Shown here: positions 53,598-62,318 of the stretch, piece by piece
Layout: each line of letters opens with the position of its first letter
Position numbering within the stretch: the stretch's first letter is position 1
Assembly: GCF_016065055.1 (NCBI RefSeq)
Contig: NZ_CP065856.1
Location: forward strand, 1,611,836-1,675,835
Origin: Halosimplex litoreum
Lineage (GTDB): Archaea > Halobacteriota > Halobacteria > Halobacteriales > Haloarculaceae
Direction of reading: 5' to 3'
DNA: 64,000 nt
The notes under the pieces: model-generated
What the model was told of the DNA's origin: nothing
Database searches by the model: none
Seen by the model: only the letters and a program-made list of their open reading frames with translations
Program-made: the position numbers and the translations under genes

Positions 53598-54615
53598 CGT
53601 TACCTCCGTAGAACCGCATGAACACCTCTTCGAGCGGCGCCTCTTCGACGTCGAGGTCGAGGACTCGCCGTCCACCCAGCACTGCGATCAACTCGTTGAC
53701 GTCGCCGGTGAAGGTGAACGTACACTCGGTGACCGGGCCTGCGACCCGGGGCGGGTCGGTGTCGGCGGTGTCGGAGGGAGCGGCCGCTGACGGGCCAGCG
53801 GTGCTGTCGTCGGGGTTGCCGTCGTCGGGGTCGTCGGCCTCGGTGCGGTCGTCGGCTCGCCCGCCGTCGGTCGTGCTACAGGACACGTCGTGGACGCCGT
53901 CGATGTCGAACGCGCTCGCGCTCACATCGCCCGCGACGCGCACGCGCACGAACTTCCCCGTGCGCTGGAGCAGGTCCTCGATCCGCTCGGTCGTGACGAG
54001 TCGGCCCTGGCGGATGATGCCCACGCGGTCGCAGACCCGGCGGACCTCGCTGAGGACGTGCGAGGAGAGGAAGACGGTCAGCCCTCGTTCCTTCTCGGCC
54101 TCGACGAAGTCGTTGAACGCCCGCTGCATGAGCGGGTCGAGCCCGGCGGTGGGCTCGTCCATCACCACCAAGTCGGGGTCGTGCATGAACGCCTGGACGA
54201 GGCCGAGCTTCTGGACGTTGCCCGTGGAGTAGTCCCGTACCTTGCGGTCGATCGGCGGGTCGAACGTCTCCAGCAGATCCGCGCGGCGCTCGTCGCCCTT
54301 GATCGACGCGTGCAGGTCGAGGACCTCCCGGCCGGTCACGCCCTCGTCGAACGCGGGGTTGGCGGGGAGGTAGCCGATCCGCCGCTTGGCGGCGATCAGG
54401 TCGGTCTCGTCGGTCACGTCGTGGCCGAGAACCGTCCCGCCGCCGCTGGTCGGCGACTGAAAGCCCATCAGGGTCCGGATGGTCGTCGTCTTCCCCGCGC
54501 CGTTGGGCCCGAGGTAGCCGAACACCTCGCCTTCCTCGACGGCGAACGTCACGTCGTCGTTGGCGAGGACCTCGCCGTAGTCCTTGGTAAGTCTCTCGAC
54601 TTCGAGCGCGGCCAT
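53590..54615 (-). CDS. ABC transporter ATP-binding protein
   Basis: The 341-residue NBD has Walker A GPNGAGKTTT, signature YSTGNVQKLGLVQAF (a variant of LSGGQ), Walker B LVVMDEPTAGLD and the switch His in LSSHVLSE. After about residue 225, a ~65-residue acidic, Asp/Ala/Pro-rich linker precedes a C-terminal domain (FTFTGDVNELIAVLGGRRVLDLDVEEAPLEEVFMRFY) typical of Bcr/Nod-type exporters. It forms an operon with the overlapping permease. ATG 54615 is the start matching the family. Confidence 0.93.
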   Translation of the reverse strand: MAALEVERLTKDYGEVLANDDVTFAVEEGEVFGYLGPNGAGKTTTIRTLMGFQSPTSGGGTVLGHDVTDETDLIAAKRRIGYLPANPAFDEGVTGREVLDLHASIKGDERRADLLETFDPPIDRKVRDYSTGNVQKLGLVQAFMHDPDLVVMDEPTAGLDPLMQRAFNDFVEAEKERGLTVFLSSHVLSEVRRVCDRVGIIRQGRLVTTERIEDLLQRTGKFVRVRVAGDVSASAFDIDGVHDVSCSTTDGGRADDRTEADDPDDGNPDDSTAGPSAAAPSDTADTDPPRVAGPVTECTFTFTGDVNELIAVLGGRRVLDLDVEEAPLEEVFMRFYGGNDA

Positions 54616-54701
54616 AGCCCGAACTGCGACGGGAGCGCACAAATAATCTCGCTGGACCGTTCCGGCCGCGGGTTTATCTTTTCGCGAGACCTACAGGAAC
54701 T

Positions 54702-54923
54702 ATGAGCGAGCCCGCAGAGCTAGAGGAGCCGAGCGCTCCGCGGAAAGTGCTCCGGACGGTCACCCCCGGGTCGAAGCCACGACCCGACGTGGAGATGGAC
54801 TCGATCGGCTGGGCTATCTTCCTCGGACTGGTGGTCCTGCTGGTCCCGTTGTTTCCGTTTATCGCGATCGTCTGGGGACTCTCGAAGGCGCTGGACTTTC
54901 TCGCGCGCCAGCGCGGGGAGTGA
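54702..54923 (+). CDS. Small single-span membrane protein (DUF7535-like)
   Basis: The 73-residue protein has a polar N terminus (VLRTVTPGSKPRPDVEMDSIGW) followed by one long hydrophobic helix (about 37-60) and a short charged tail. A GGTTTATCTTTTCG box is 25-40 bases upstream of the ATG. The pattern recurs in haloarchaea; function unknown. Confidence 0.78.
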   Translation: MSEPAELEEPSAPRKVLRTVTPGSKPRPDVEMDSIGWAIFLGLVVLLVPLFPFIAIVWGLSKALDFLARQRGE

Positions 54924-54947
54924 CCGTCGGGCGCGTCCGAGAGCGAG

Positions 54948-57287
54948 CTACTCCCCGGCGTCGCGAACCGCCGACCGGACGGAGTCCCCGGTGAGCGGCA
55001 TGTCGACGTGGTCGATCCCGAGGGGAGCGAGCGCGTCACAGACGGCGTTGACGACGGCTGGTGGCGCCGCGATGGTGCCGGCCTCGCCGATGCCCTTGAC
55101 CCCGAGGTCGTTGGTGGGGCTGGGCGTGACGGTCGCCTCGGTCTCGATGTCGGGGACGTGGAAGGATCGGGGAACGGCGTAGTCGAGCATCGAATCCGTT
55201 TCGAGGGTGCCGTCGTCGGCGTACACGGCTTGCTCGTAGCGGGCCTGGCCGATGCCCTGGGCGACGCCGCCGCGGACCTGTCCCTCGACGATGGTGGGGT
55301 TGATCCGCTCGCCGCAGTCGTCGAGCGCGACGTAGCGCTCGATGTCGACGGCGCCGGTCTCGGGGTCGACGGCGACGGCGACGACGTGCGTGCCGAAGGT
55401 GTAGGCGGTCTCGTCCTGCTCGAAGAACGTCGTCGCTTCCAGACCTGGGTCCATCCCGTCGGGGACGCCCCAGCCGTAGGCCGCCTCGGCCACGTCGGCG
55501 AACGTGCGAGTCTCGTCGGTGTGGGCGGGCGCCGAGAAGACGCCGTCGCGGTACGCCAGGTCGTCGACGGGCGCGTCGAGCAGGTTCGCGGCCAGCGCAC
55601 GCGCTTTCTCGCGGACGGCGCGTGCGCTCTCGGCGACGGCGTTACCCCCGGTGATGGTCGAGCGGCTGCCGAAGGTGCCCGTGCCCTGTGGGATGGCGTC
55701 TGAATCGCCCTCCCGCACGCCGATTGCGTCGGCGTCGACACCCAGTTCGTCGGCGACGATCTGGGCGTAAGTGGTGGCGTGGCCCTGGCCGTGGGAGTGA
55801 GTCCCCGCCGAGACCGTGACGGTCCCGTCCGAGTGTGCGCGCACGACGCCGCTCTCCATGCCTCCACCGGTGGACTCGACGTAGCACGCGAGGCCGACCC
55901 CGAGGTAGCGGCCCTCGTCGTCGCGGTCCGGCCGACTCCGGAGGTCGTCCCAGCCGGCAGCGTCGAGCGCCTCGTCGAGCCCGAGCTCGTAGTCGCCGCT
56001 GTCGTAGGTCGCGCCGACGGCCGTCTCCGTCGGGAACTCGGTGATCTGGTTCCCCCGTCGGAGTTCGGCTGGGTCGAGGTCCAGTTCCCGGGCGGCGGCG
56101 CCGACGAGGCGCTCGGCGACGTAGTTCGCCTCCGGTCGGCCCGCGCCGCGGTAGGAGTGGATCGGCGCCGTGTTCGTGAAGACGGCGCGGGTCTCGCAGT
56201 GGATGGCTGGGATGTCGTACTGGCCGGACAGCAGCGAGCCGTACCAGCCGGGCATGCCGAGGCTGCTGCCGAGGCCGTAAGCGCCGACGTTGGCGTCGGT
56301 TTCGACGCGAAGCGCTCGGAGGGTCCCGTCGTCGTCGACTCCCAGTTCGGCGGCCGTGCGGTGGTCGCGGCCGTGGGCGCCTGCGAGGTAGTTTCCGCTC
56401 CGCGTCGCGGTCCACTTGACGGGGACACCGAGATCCATCGCGGCGAACGCCGCGGCGGCCTCACCGGGGTGGTGGTGGCCTTTGTGGCCGAAGCCGCCGC
56501 CGACCGAGGGCGCGACGACGCGGATGTCGCTCTCGGGCAGGTCGAGGGTGGTCGAGAGCTTCCCGCGGTGGCCGTGGGGCGACTGGCTCGTCAGATCGAC
56601 GGTCAACCGCTCGTCACCGGCGTCCCAGCGGGCGACCGCGGCCCGTGGTTCGAGCGCGGTCGGGATCAGGCGGTTGTTCGTCAGGTCGAGTTCGACGACG
56701 TGGTCTGCGTCGGCGATGGCGTCGTCGGTCGTCTCTCGGTCACCGAGTTCGGAGGTGGCCGCGACGTTGTCCGGGGCGTCCTCGTACAGCGTCGGTGCGT
56801 CGGGCCGCTGGGCCTCGCGCTGGTCGACGACCGCGGGGCACGAATCGGCGGTGACGTCGACGGCGTCGGCGGCGTCGCTGGCGCGATAGCGGTCCTCGGC
56901 GACGACCGCGGCGACGGGCTGGCCCTGATACCGGACCCGGTCGCGGGCGAGCACCGGGTGGCCCGGCGGGTCGCAGTCCAGTCCGTGCGTCGAGATGGGG
57001 AGCACGCCCGGGACCTCGGAGTCCGCGACGTCGTCCCAGGTGTAGACGGCCAGCACGCCCGCCATCGACTCGGCCGCGGTGGTGTCGATGGACTCGATGT
57101 CGGCGTGAGCCACTTCGCTCCGGACGAACGTGAGAGAGGCGAGATCCGGACGGGCGATGTCGTCGGTGTAGGTGGCGTCGCCGGTCAGCAGGGCGGCGTC
57201 CTCCCGGCGGTCGACCCCCTGGCCGACCAATCGTTCGGCGTCCCCCGGTCCGTCTCTGGCCCGGTCCGCCCGCGCGTCGTCGGTCAT
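54948..57287 (-). CDS. Xanthine dehydrogenase/aldehyde oxidase family molybdopterin-binding subunit (CoxL-like, orphan)
   Basis: The 779-residue large subunit of a molybdenum hydroxylase. Motifs: GQGVDRREDAALLTGDATYTDD at the N terminus, GGGFGHKGHHHPGEA, SYRGAGRPEANYVAERL, and the catalytic glutamate region GVKGIGEAGTIAAP. SYRGAGR resembles form II CoxL, not the AYRCSFR of true CO dehydrogenase, so the substrate is probably an aldehyde or heterocycle. No FAD (CoxM) or 2Fe-2S (CoxS) subunit gene adjoins it in this window. Confidence 0.88.
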   Translation of the reverse strand: MTDDARADRARDGPGDAERLVGQGVDRREDAALLTGDATYTDDIARPDLASLTFVRSEVAHADIESIDTTAAESMAGVLAVYTWDDVADSEVPGVLPISTHGLDCDPPGHPVLARDRVRYQGQPVAAVVAEDRYRASDAADAVDVTADSCPAVVDQREAQRPDAPTLYEDAPDNVAATSELGDRETTDDAIADADHVVELDLTNNRLIPTALEPRAAVARWDAGDERLTVDLTSQSPHGHRGKLSTTLDLPESDIRVVAPSVGGGFGHKGHHHPGEAAAAFAAMDLGVPVKWTATRSGNYLAGAHGRDHRTAAELGVDDDGTLRALRVETDANVGAYGLGSSLGMPGWYGSLLSGQYDIPAIHCETRAVFTNTAPIHSYRGAGRPEANYVAERLVGAAARELDLDPAELRRGNQITEFPTETAVGATYDSGDYELGLDEALDAAGWDDLRSRPDRDDEGRYLGVGLACYVESTGGGMESGVVRAHSDGTVTVSAGTHSHGQGHATTYAQIVADELGVDADAIGVREGDSDAIPQGTGTFGSRSTITGGNAVAESARAVREKARALAANLLDAPVDDLAYRDGVFSAPAHTDETRTFADVAEAAYGWGVPDGMDPGLEATTFFEQDETAYTFGTHVVAVAVDPETGAVDIERYVALDDCGERINPTIVEGQVRGGVAQGIGQARYEQAVYADDGTLETDSMLDYAVPRSFHVPDIETEATVTPSPTNDLGVKGIGEAGTIAAPPAVVNAVCDALAPLGIDHVDMPLTGDSVRSAVRDAGE

Positions 57288-57338
57288 GAACAGTACGTGC
57301 GGCGACAGCGGCTAAACTGTTGTCCCGGTGGTGGAGGC

Positions 57339-57845
57339 CTATCCCAGCGACACGGCGCTGACCGACTGGGAGTGCTCGGCGTCCCAGAACTGCAGCCGTT
57401 CGACGGTCCAGTCGATCGGTTCGATCGGGGTCTCACGGAGGTCGGCGGCCCGCTGAACCGAGCCGCCGCGGGCGACGGTGACGTGCGGGACGTAGTCGTC
57501 GCCTTCCACGTCGTCCACGGGGTCGAAGCGATCGCACAGGCGGTCGTGGAGCGATTCGAGGCCCGGGCTCTCGACGGCGAGGTAGACGACGGGACCCTCC
57601 CCGCGGGGCACGTCGGTGAAGGCGTCGACGCCGGCGACGCGGACCTCGAAGGGGGCTTCGCCCCGGAGGGCCTCGCGGGCACGGGCTTCGAGTTCGTGGT
57701 AGGCGGCGGCGTCGCCGCGGCCGAGGCGCTTGGCGACGAGCGTGTGCTCACCGCGAACGCGTACGTCGGCGGTGCCGAGGCGGGTGCCCAGGTCGCGGGC
57801 GAGCGCGGCGACCGTCCCGGGGACGGGAACGTTCAGGCTGTACAC
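57339..57845 (-). CDS. 2'-5' RNA ligase / cyclic phosphodiesterase family (2H) protein
   Basis: The 168-residue protein opens MYSLNVPVPGTVAALARDL and has the two catalytic motifs HTLV (about 34-37) and HVTV (about 121-124) of the LigT/2H fold. Members cut 2',3'-cyclic phosphates or join RNA ends with 2'-5' bonds in vitro; the physiological substrate is not clear. A CYT1-like start at ATG 57845 fits. It lies 51 bases upstream of the molybdenum subunit's ATG. Confidence 0.88.
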   Translation of the reverse strand: MYSLNVPVPGTVAALARDLGTRLGTADVRVRGEHTLVAKRLGRGDAAAYHELEARAREALRGEAPFEVRVAGVDAFTDVPRGEGPVVYLAVESPGLESLHDRLCDRFDPVDDVEGDDYVPHVTVARGGSVQRAADLRETPIEPIDWTVERLQFWDAEHSQSVSAVSLG

Positions 57846-57919
57846 GCTCCTCGGGAGGGACCAACGGGCAAAAAGACCGTCGTTCGCAGCGTTCGAAGCG
57901 CGAGTCGCGGGCCCGACGG

Positions 57920-58102
57920 TCAGATCCGGTCGAGCAGCCAGAGGACGATGAGGACGACGATCACCAGGCCGAACAGCGACTGGAAGGGCCCGAGGACGAT
58001 GTCGATGAGGAGGTCGAGCACCTCCAGCCCGAGCCAGACGACGACCAGCCCGAGCACGATCTTCAGCAGGGTCTCGACTTCGATATCAGCCCGTGTGTCC
58101 AT
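57920..58102 (-). CDS. Small membrane protein (DUF7554-like)
   Basis: The 60-residue protein has MDTRADIEVETLLKIVLGLV then two hydrophobic segments (about 12-28 and 40-57) separated by a short amphipathic stretch, ending LLDRI. ATG 58102 is chosen; the frame upstream is not coding. Function unknown. Confidence 0.72.
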   Translation of the reverse strand: MDTRADIEVETLLKIVLGLVVVWLGLEVLDLLIDIVLGPFQSLFGLVIVVLIVLWLLDRI

Positions 58103-58212
58103 GCCCGCCCGGTCGAAAGCGTCAGGCAAGTACCTTGGGGCACGTGTCACTCGAACTCGACTCGCGCGCAACCACGAAAGACTTTCCGCCGTTCGCGCCG
58201 ACGCGACTGACG

Positions 58213-59325
58213 ATGCAAGACGCGTCGCGGGGGGTCGCCGTGTCGGTCGTCGTCGTACTGTGCTGTCTGTCGGTGGTCGGACCCGCGGTCGGAGCCGCCG
58301 GCGGGTCGCCGGCACCGGCGGCGACCGGGCAGGGAGTCGTCGGAGCGGTCCAACCGGGGGGAGTCCAGCCGTTCCAGTCGGCAGTCGACCCCGACGTAGT
58401 CGTCCTCCGCGCGGCGGTCGACGGAAACGGGACGGCGGCCTGGACCGTCGAGTTCCGCGTGCGACTGGACGACGAGAACGCGACCGACGCCTTCGAATCG
58501 GTCCAGGACGACGTCCGGGCGAACGCCTCGGCGTTCACGAGCCAGTTCGCGACCGGCATGGCCCGGACGGTCGCCAGCGCCGAGAACACCACCGGTCGCG
58601 AGATGACGCTATCGACCGTCACCGTCACCGCGACCCGGGAACAACTGCCCCAGGAGTACGGGGTGCTCACCTACCGGTTCGCGTGGACGAACTTCGCGGC
58701 GACCGAGGGCGACCGGCTGCGGATCGGCGACTCGCTGTCGGGCTTTTTCCTCGACCGCGAGTCCTCGCTCGTGGTGTCGTGGCCCGCGGGCTACGAACCC
58801 GAGTCGGTGGCGCCCGACCCCGACGGGACCGGCAACGGGTCGGTCACCTGGCGCGGGCCCGCCGACTTCGGGCCGAACGAGCCACGCGTGGTCGTCGCGC
58901 CCGCGAGCGGCGGCCTCCCGGCGACCGCACTCGCCGGTCTGGTCGTCGTGCTCGTCGCCGCGGCCGCCACCGGCGGGTGGCTCTACCGCTCGCGGGCGGG
59001 TGACAGCGGGACGGACGCCGACACGGAAGCGCCGGAGGGGCCGACCGCCGCCACGAGCGGGGCCGGTGACGGCGACGCAGCCGGGGGTGACGACGGCGGT
59101 CGCGACGAGCCGCCGGCGGAGCTGCTCAGCAACGAGGAGCGGGTGGTCCGTCTGCTGGAGGACAACGGCGGGCGGATCAAACAACAACAGATCGCCGGGG
59201 AGTTCGACTGGACCGACGCCAAGACCAGTCAGGTCGTCGGGAACCTCCGCGACGAGGACGCCGTCGAGACGTTCCGCATCGGTCGCGAGAACGTCGTCGC
59301 GCTGCCCGAAGAGAGCGACTTGTAG
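58213..59325 (+). CDS. Membrane-anchored winged-helix regulator
   Basis: The 370-residue protein has a signal/anchor (about 8-27), an extracellular beta-rich domain (about 50-225; WTVEFRVRLDDENATDAF, YGVLTYRFAWTNFAATEGDRL), one membrane segment (about 236-256), an acidic linker, and a cytoplasmic C-terminal wHTH (about 300-368; LSNEERVVRLLEDNGGRIKQQQIAG, then WTDAKTSQVVGNLRDEDAVE). The topology suggests a one-component membrane sensor that controls transcription. The target and signal are unknown. ATG 58213 gives a typical signal peptide. Confidence 0.85.
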   Translation: MQDASRGVAVSVVVVLCCLSVVGPAVGAAGGSPAPAATGQGVVGAVQPGGVQPFQSAVDPDVVVLRAAVDGNGTAAWTVEFRVRLDDENATDAFESVQDDVRANASAFTSQFATGMARTVASAENTTGREMTLSTVTVTATREQLPQEYGVLTYRFAWTNFAATEGDRLRIGDSLSGFFLDRESSLVVSWPAGYEPESVAPDPDGTGNGSVTWRGPADFGPNEPRVVVAPASGGLPATALAGLVVVLVAAAATGGWLYRSRAGDSGTDADTEAPEGPTAATSGAGDGDAAGGDDGGRDEPPAELLSNEERVVRLLEDNGGRIKQQQIAGEFDWTDAKTSQVVGNLRDEDAVETFRIGRENVVALPEESDL

Positions 59326-59443
59326 CTTTCGACGCTTCAGCGGCCCGTCGCCAGGCGTAGGCGTGGAAACCGGACGATAGCAGCGGCGCACGCTCCGGAC
59401 GAAAACCGGCTTGATCGGGATTGATCCGGTTTCGGGATTGTGG

Positions 59444-59453
59444 ATTTATATGG
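59444..59453 (+). promoter_or_regulatory. TATA box of the DUF7096-like gene
   Basis: ATTTATATGG lies ~27-35 bases before ATG 59480 and excludes the in-frame ATGs at 59411 and 59450 as starts. Confidence 0.65.
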
Positions 59454-59479
59454 TGAACGGGGAACAACGTGGGAGCGAG

Positions 59480-60655
59480 ATGGCCGAAACGTCACCCGTC
59501 GTCGCGGTGGTGCTCGTGGCGGTAGCGGCGGTCGGCGCGGTGCCGGTCGCCGCGCTGGCCGGTGCCGGCGCCCCGGCACAGGGGACCGCGACGGACGGTG
59601 TCGCAGCGAACGAGAACGCGAACGGATCGCTGGCGCCCGGCGAACGCTTCGCCGGTGTGGTCGGCGTGCAACAGGCCGACGTGCAGGGCGAGATCGAGGC
59701 GCGGACGTTCGGTCAGCGCGTGGCCGCCGCGGCGTCGAACGGTTCGGTCGCCGGCGTCGTCGCCACCGAGGTCACGGACCTGGAGGGGCGCCTCGGCGAA
59801 CTCGACGGCGAGATCGACGAGCTGGAGCGGGCCCGCGAGAACGGCACCGTGAGCGAGGGCGCGTACCGCGCTCGCCTCGCGCAGTTACACGCGAGACAGC
59901 GCGCAGTCGAGCGGCGCCTCGACCAGACGGCCGCCGTGGCTCGGGGTCTCCCCGCCGACGATCTCGAAGCCAGGGGCGTCAACGTGACCGCGATCCGGAC
60001 GCTCAGGTCGCAGGCCAGCGAGCTCACCGGGCCAGAGGTCGCCGAGATCGCGCGGGGCATCGCCGGCGAGGGCGCCGGCAGGGGTGTGGGCGGCCCGCCC
60101 GCGTTCGTCGCGAACCGAACCGGTCCGCCTGAAGACCGGGGGAACGGCAACGGCCCGCCCGCTGACGCCGGGCCCGGCAACGACACCGGCCCACCGGCGG
60201 ATAGAGGTCCCGACGACGACACCGGACCGCCCGAGGACGCCGGATCGAACGACGAGGCAGGTTCGCCCGAGGATGCTGGGTCGAACGACGACACCGGACC
60301 GCCCGAGGACGCCGGGTCGAACGACGACACCGACTCACCGGGAGCTACCGGGTCAGACGACGGAACCGGCCCACCGGAGGGAGACAGGTCCGGTAACGCA
60401 ACGAACGGCAACGCCTCCGAGGGTCGCGGGAACGGAGCGAATCCCGAGGACGACGCCGGTGACGATGCGGGCGACGGCGGGAACGGCGACGATGCGAGCG
60501 AGCGCGGCGAGAGCGAAGGGAACGAGGCGGACGAGAGCGACGACGATGCGGACAGCGGTGGCGATACGGGCGATGACGACGGCGGTGATGGGGCCGGCGC
60601 CGGCGGAGCAGCCAGTCCGAACGGTGAGAGCGACGATGCGAGCGAGCGTGGGTGA
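59480..60655 (+). CDS. Secreted DUF7096-like protein with low-complexity tail
   Basis: The 391-residue protein has a hydrophobic N-terminal signal (VVAVVLVAVAAVGAVPVAALAG), a mature region with ERFAGVVGVQQADVQGEIEARTFG, a coiled coil (about 95-150; LEGRLGELDGEIDELERARENG), and a long acidic Gly/Asp/Pro tail with four ~12-residue repeats of the GPPEDAGSND type (about 215-285). It matches the haloarchaeal DUF7096 plan. It is presumed to be at the cell surface; function unknown. Confidence 0.8.
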   Translation: MAETSPVVAVVLVAVAAVGAVPVAALAGAGAPAQGTATDGVAANENANGSLAPGERFAGVVGVQQADVQGEIEARTFGQRVAAAASNGSVAGVVATEVTDLEGRLGELDGEIDELERARENGTVSEGAYRARLAQLHARQRAVERRLDQTAAVARGLPADDLEARGVNVTAIRTLRSQASELTGPEVAEIARGIAGEGAGRGVGGPPAFVANRTGPPEDRGNGNGPPADAGPGNDTGPPADRGPDDDTGPPEDAGSNDEAGSPEDAGSNDDTGPPEDAGSNDDTDSPGATGSDDGTGPPEGDRSGNATNGNASEGRGNGANPEDDAGDDAGDGGNGDDASERGESEGNEADESDDDADSGGDTGDDDGGDGAGAGGAASPNGESDDASERG

Positions 60656-61057
60656 GAGACGGGTCACACGGACCTGCCGTCGGACGAGCGAGTGGCCGGT
60701 CCCCGTTCGGTGCGGTCCGGGTCCGTTTCCGTGTCGTCGTGTGACACGCTAACAGAGCGTAGCGGGCCGCTCGGCGCCGGTTCGGAAGCTTTTAGTAGCG
60801 AGTTGTCGGTAGTAGCAGGTACATGGCTCCGACCCGCGCTCACGGCACGCAGGCCGCGACGAGTCGCGGGTCCGCCGACCGACTTTTCGCGCGTCGGACG
60901 GCGGCGCCGGCAGGCGTCGACGCCCGACGACCGCGGCGACGACGACCGGGCCGTTAGGCCCGAAACTACCTCTCCCATCGTCGCCACGTCTCGTTTCCGA
61001 CTCCCGCCACCGTCGGGTTCCGGGCGGACATCTCACCCGACAGTCACCACACGACAC
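60656..61057 (+). promoter_or_regulatory. Long argG leader with Arg-rich mini-ORF
   Basis: A TATA-like CTTTTAGTAG box (about 60788-60798) would start a message about 240 bases upstream of argG; no comparable box lies closer to the argG ATG. A mini-ORF (60823-60957, ATG to TAG, 44 residues) begins just after the predicted start site and ends RRPRRRRPGR, with 12 arginines in all, many encoded CGA. Overlapping its end is CGGGCC-GTTA-GGCCCG (60947-60962), competing with GGCGACGA/TCGTCGCC (60935-60942/60978-60985). This resembles an attenuator, but there is no proof. Confidence 0.5.
60823..60957 (+). CDS. Candidate arginine-rich leader peptide
   Basis: The 44-residue ORF has an unusually basic composition for a halophile (12 Arg, mostly in the last third) and a near-leaderless ATG about 33 bases after the centre of the TATA box. 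Codons at the end run CGA CGA CCG CGG CGA CGA CGA. It may sense arginyl-tRNA for the argGH operon. GC-rich non-coding sequence also yields Arg-rich frames, so chance is not excluded. Confidence 0.4.
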   Translation: MAPTRAHGTQAATSRGSADRLFARRTAAPAGVDARRPRRRRPGR

Positions 61058-62317
61058 ATGACATCCGACCCATCCGGCACCGTCGCGCTCGCCTTCTCCG
61101 GCGGGCTCGACACGACAGTCTGCGTCCCGCTCATCAAGGAAGAGTACGGCTACGACGACGTCATCGGCGTCACCGTCGACGTCGGCCAGCCCGCCAAAGA
61201 GTTCGACGAGGCCGAGGAGACGGCCGAGGAGCTCGGGCTCGACCACTACGTCGTCGACGCCAAAGAGGAGTTCGCCGATCTCTGTCTCCAGTCGGTCAAA
61301 GCCAACGGCACCTACCAGGGCTACCCGCTGGGCACCGCGCTCGCGCGCCCGGTCATCGCAAACGCCATCCTCGAAGTCGCCGAGGAACAGGGCTGTAGCG
61401 CTCTCGCCCACGGCTGCACGGGGAAAGGCAACGACCAGCTCCGCTTCGAGGCGGTCTGGCGCGCCTCGGACCTGGACGTGCTCGCGCCCGTGCGCGAACT
61501 CGGCCTGACTCGCGAGTGGGAGAACGAGTACGCCGCCGAAAAGGGCCTGCCTGTCGAGGGCGGCGACGGCGGCCGCTGGAGCATCGACACCAACCTCTGG
61601 AGCCGCTCGGTCGAGGGCTCCGAACTCGAAGACCCCGCACACGTTCCGGGCGAGGAGATCTACGACTGGACCCAGGCACCGGGGTCGGCGGAACCGGAGA
61701 CGGTCGAGATCGAGTTCGAGCAGGGCGAGGTCGTCGCCGTCGACGGCCAGTCCCAGGACGCGGTCTCGCTCGTCGAGGACCTCAACGAGCGCGCTGGCAA
61801 GCACGGCGTCGGTCGCACGGACACGATGGAGGACCGTATGCTCGGGCTCAAAGTCAGGGAGAACTACGAGCACCCCGCGGCGACGGTGCTGCTGACGGCC
61901 CACGAGGCGCTCGAATCGCTCGTGCTGACCCAGGAGGAGCGCTCGTTCAAGACGGGGATCGACCAGCGCTGGGCCGAGAAGGGCTACGAGGGCCTGGTCG
62001 ACGCGCCGCTGACGAAGGCGCTGGAAGGGTTCATCGAGCAGACCCAGACCAAAGTCACCGGGACCGTCACGGTCAAGCTCGACGGCGGGCAGGCCCGCGC
62101 GGTCGGTCGCGAGAGCGAGTACGCAGTCTACAGCGAGTCGGCGGCCTCGTTCAACGAGGAGGCCGTCACCGACGACATCGAACAGGACGACGCGACGGGC
62201 GTCGCGAAGTACCACGGCTTCCAGTCCCGGTTGGCCAACCGCGTCGCCGAGAACGTCGCGGCCAAGCAGGCCGAGGCCGCCACCGACGGCGGCGAAGAGA
62301 CAGACACGGACGAGTAA
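61058..62317 (+). CDS. argG: Argininosuccinate synthase
   Basis: The 419-residue enzyme joins citrulline and aspartate using ATP in arginine synthesis. It has the P-loop-like AFSGGLDTTVC at about 11-21, YQGYPLGTALARPVIA, the HGCTGKGNDQLRFE motif and a SIDTNLWSRSVEGSELED region. The acidic C-terminal tail is short. ATG 61058 matches the family; the frame upstream crosses the leader and is not coding. argH begins 2 bases after the stop. Confidence 0.96.
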   Translation: MTSDPSGTVALAFSGGLDTTVCVPLIKEEYGYDDVIGVTVDVGQPAKEFDEAEETAEELGLDHYVVDAKEEFADLCLQSVKANGTYQGYPLGTALARPVIANAILEVAEEQGCSALAHGCTGKGNDQLRFEAVWRASDLDVLAPVRELGLTREWENEYAAEKGLPVEGGDGGRWSIDTNLWSRSVEGSELEDPAHVPGEEIYDWTQAPGSAEPETVEIEFEQGEVVAVDGQSQDAVSLVEDLNERAGKHGVGRTDTMEDRMLGLKVRENYEHPAATVLLTAHEALESLVLTQEERSFKTGIDQRWAEKGYEGLVDAPLTKALEGFIEQTQTKVTGTVTVKLDGGQARAVGRESEYAVYSESAASFNEEAVTDDIEQDDATGVAKYHGFQSRLANRVAENVAAKQAEAATDGGEETDTDE

Positions 62318-62318
62318 G

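Noticed and set aside
55779-59003. 1074-residue plus-strand open frame antisense to the molybdopterin subunit and beyond
   Set aside because: It overlies well-supported genes in another frame on the opposite strand, shows no family motif, and is typical of long spurious frames in GC-rich DNA.
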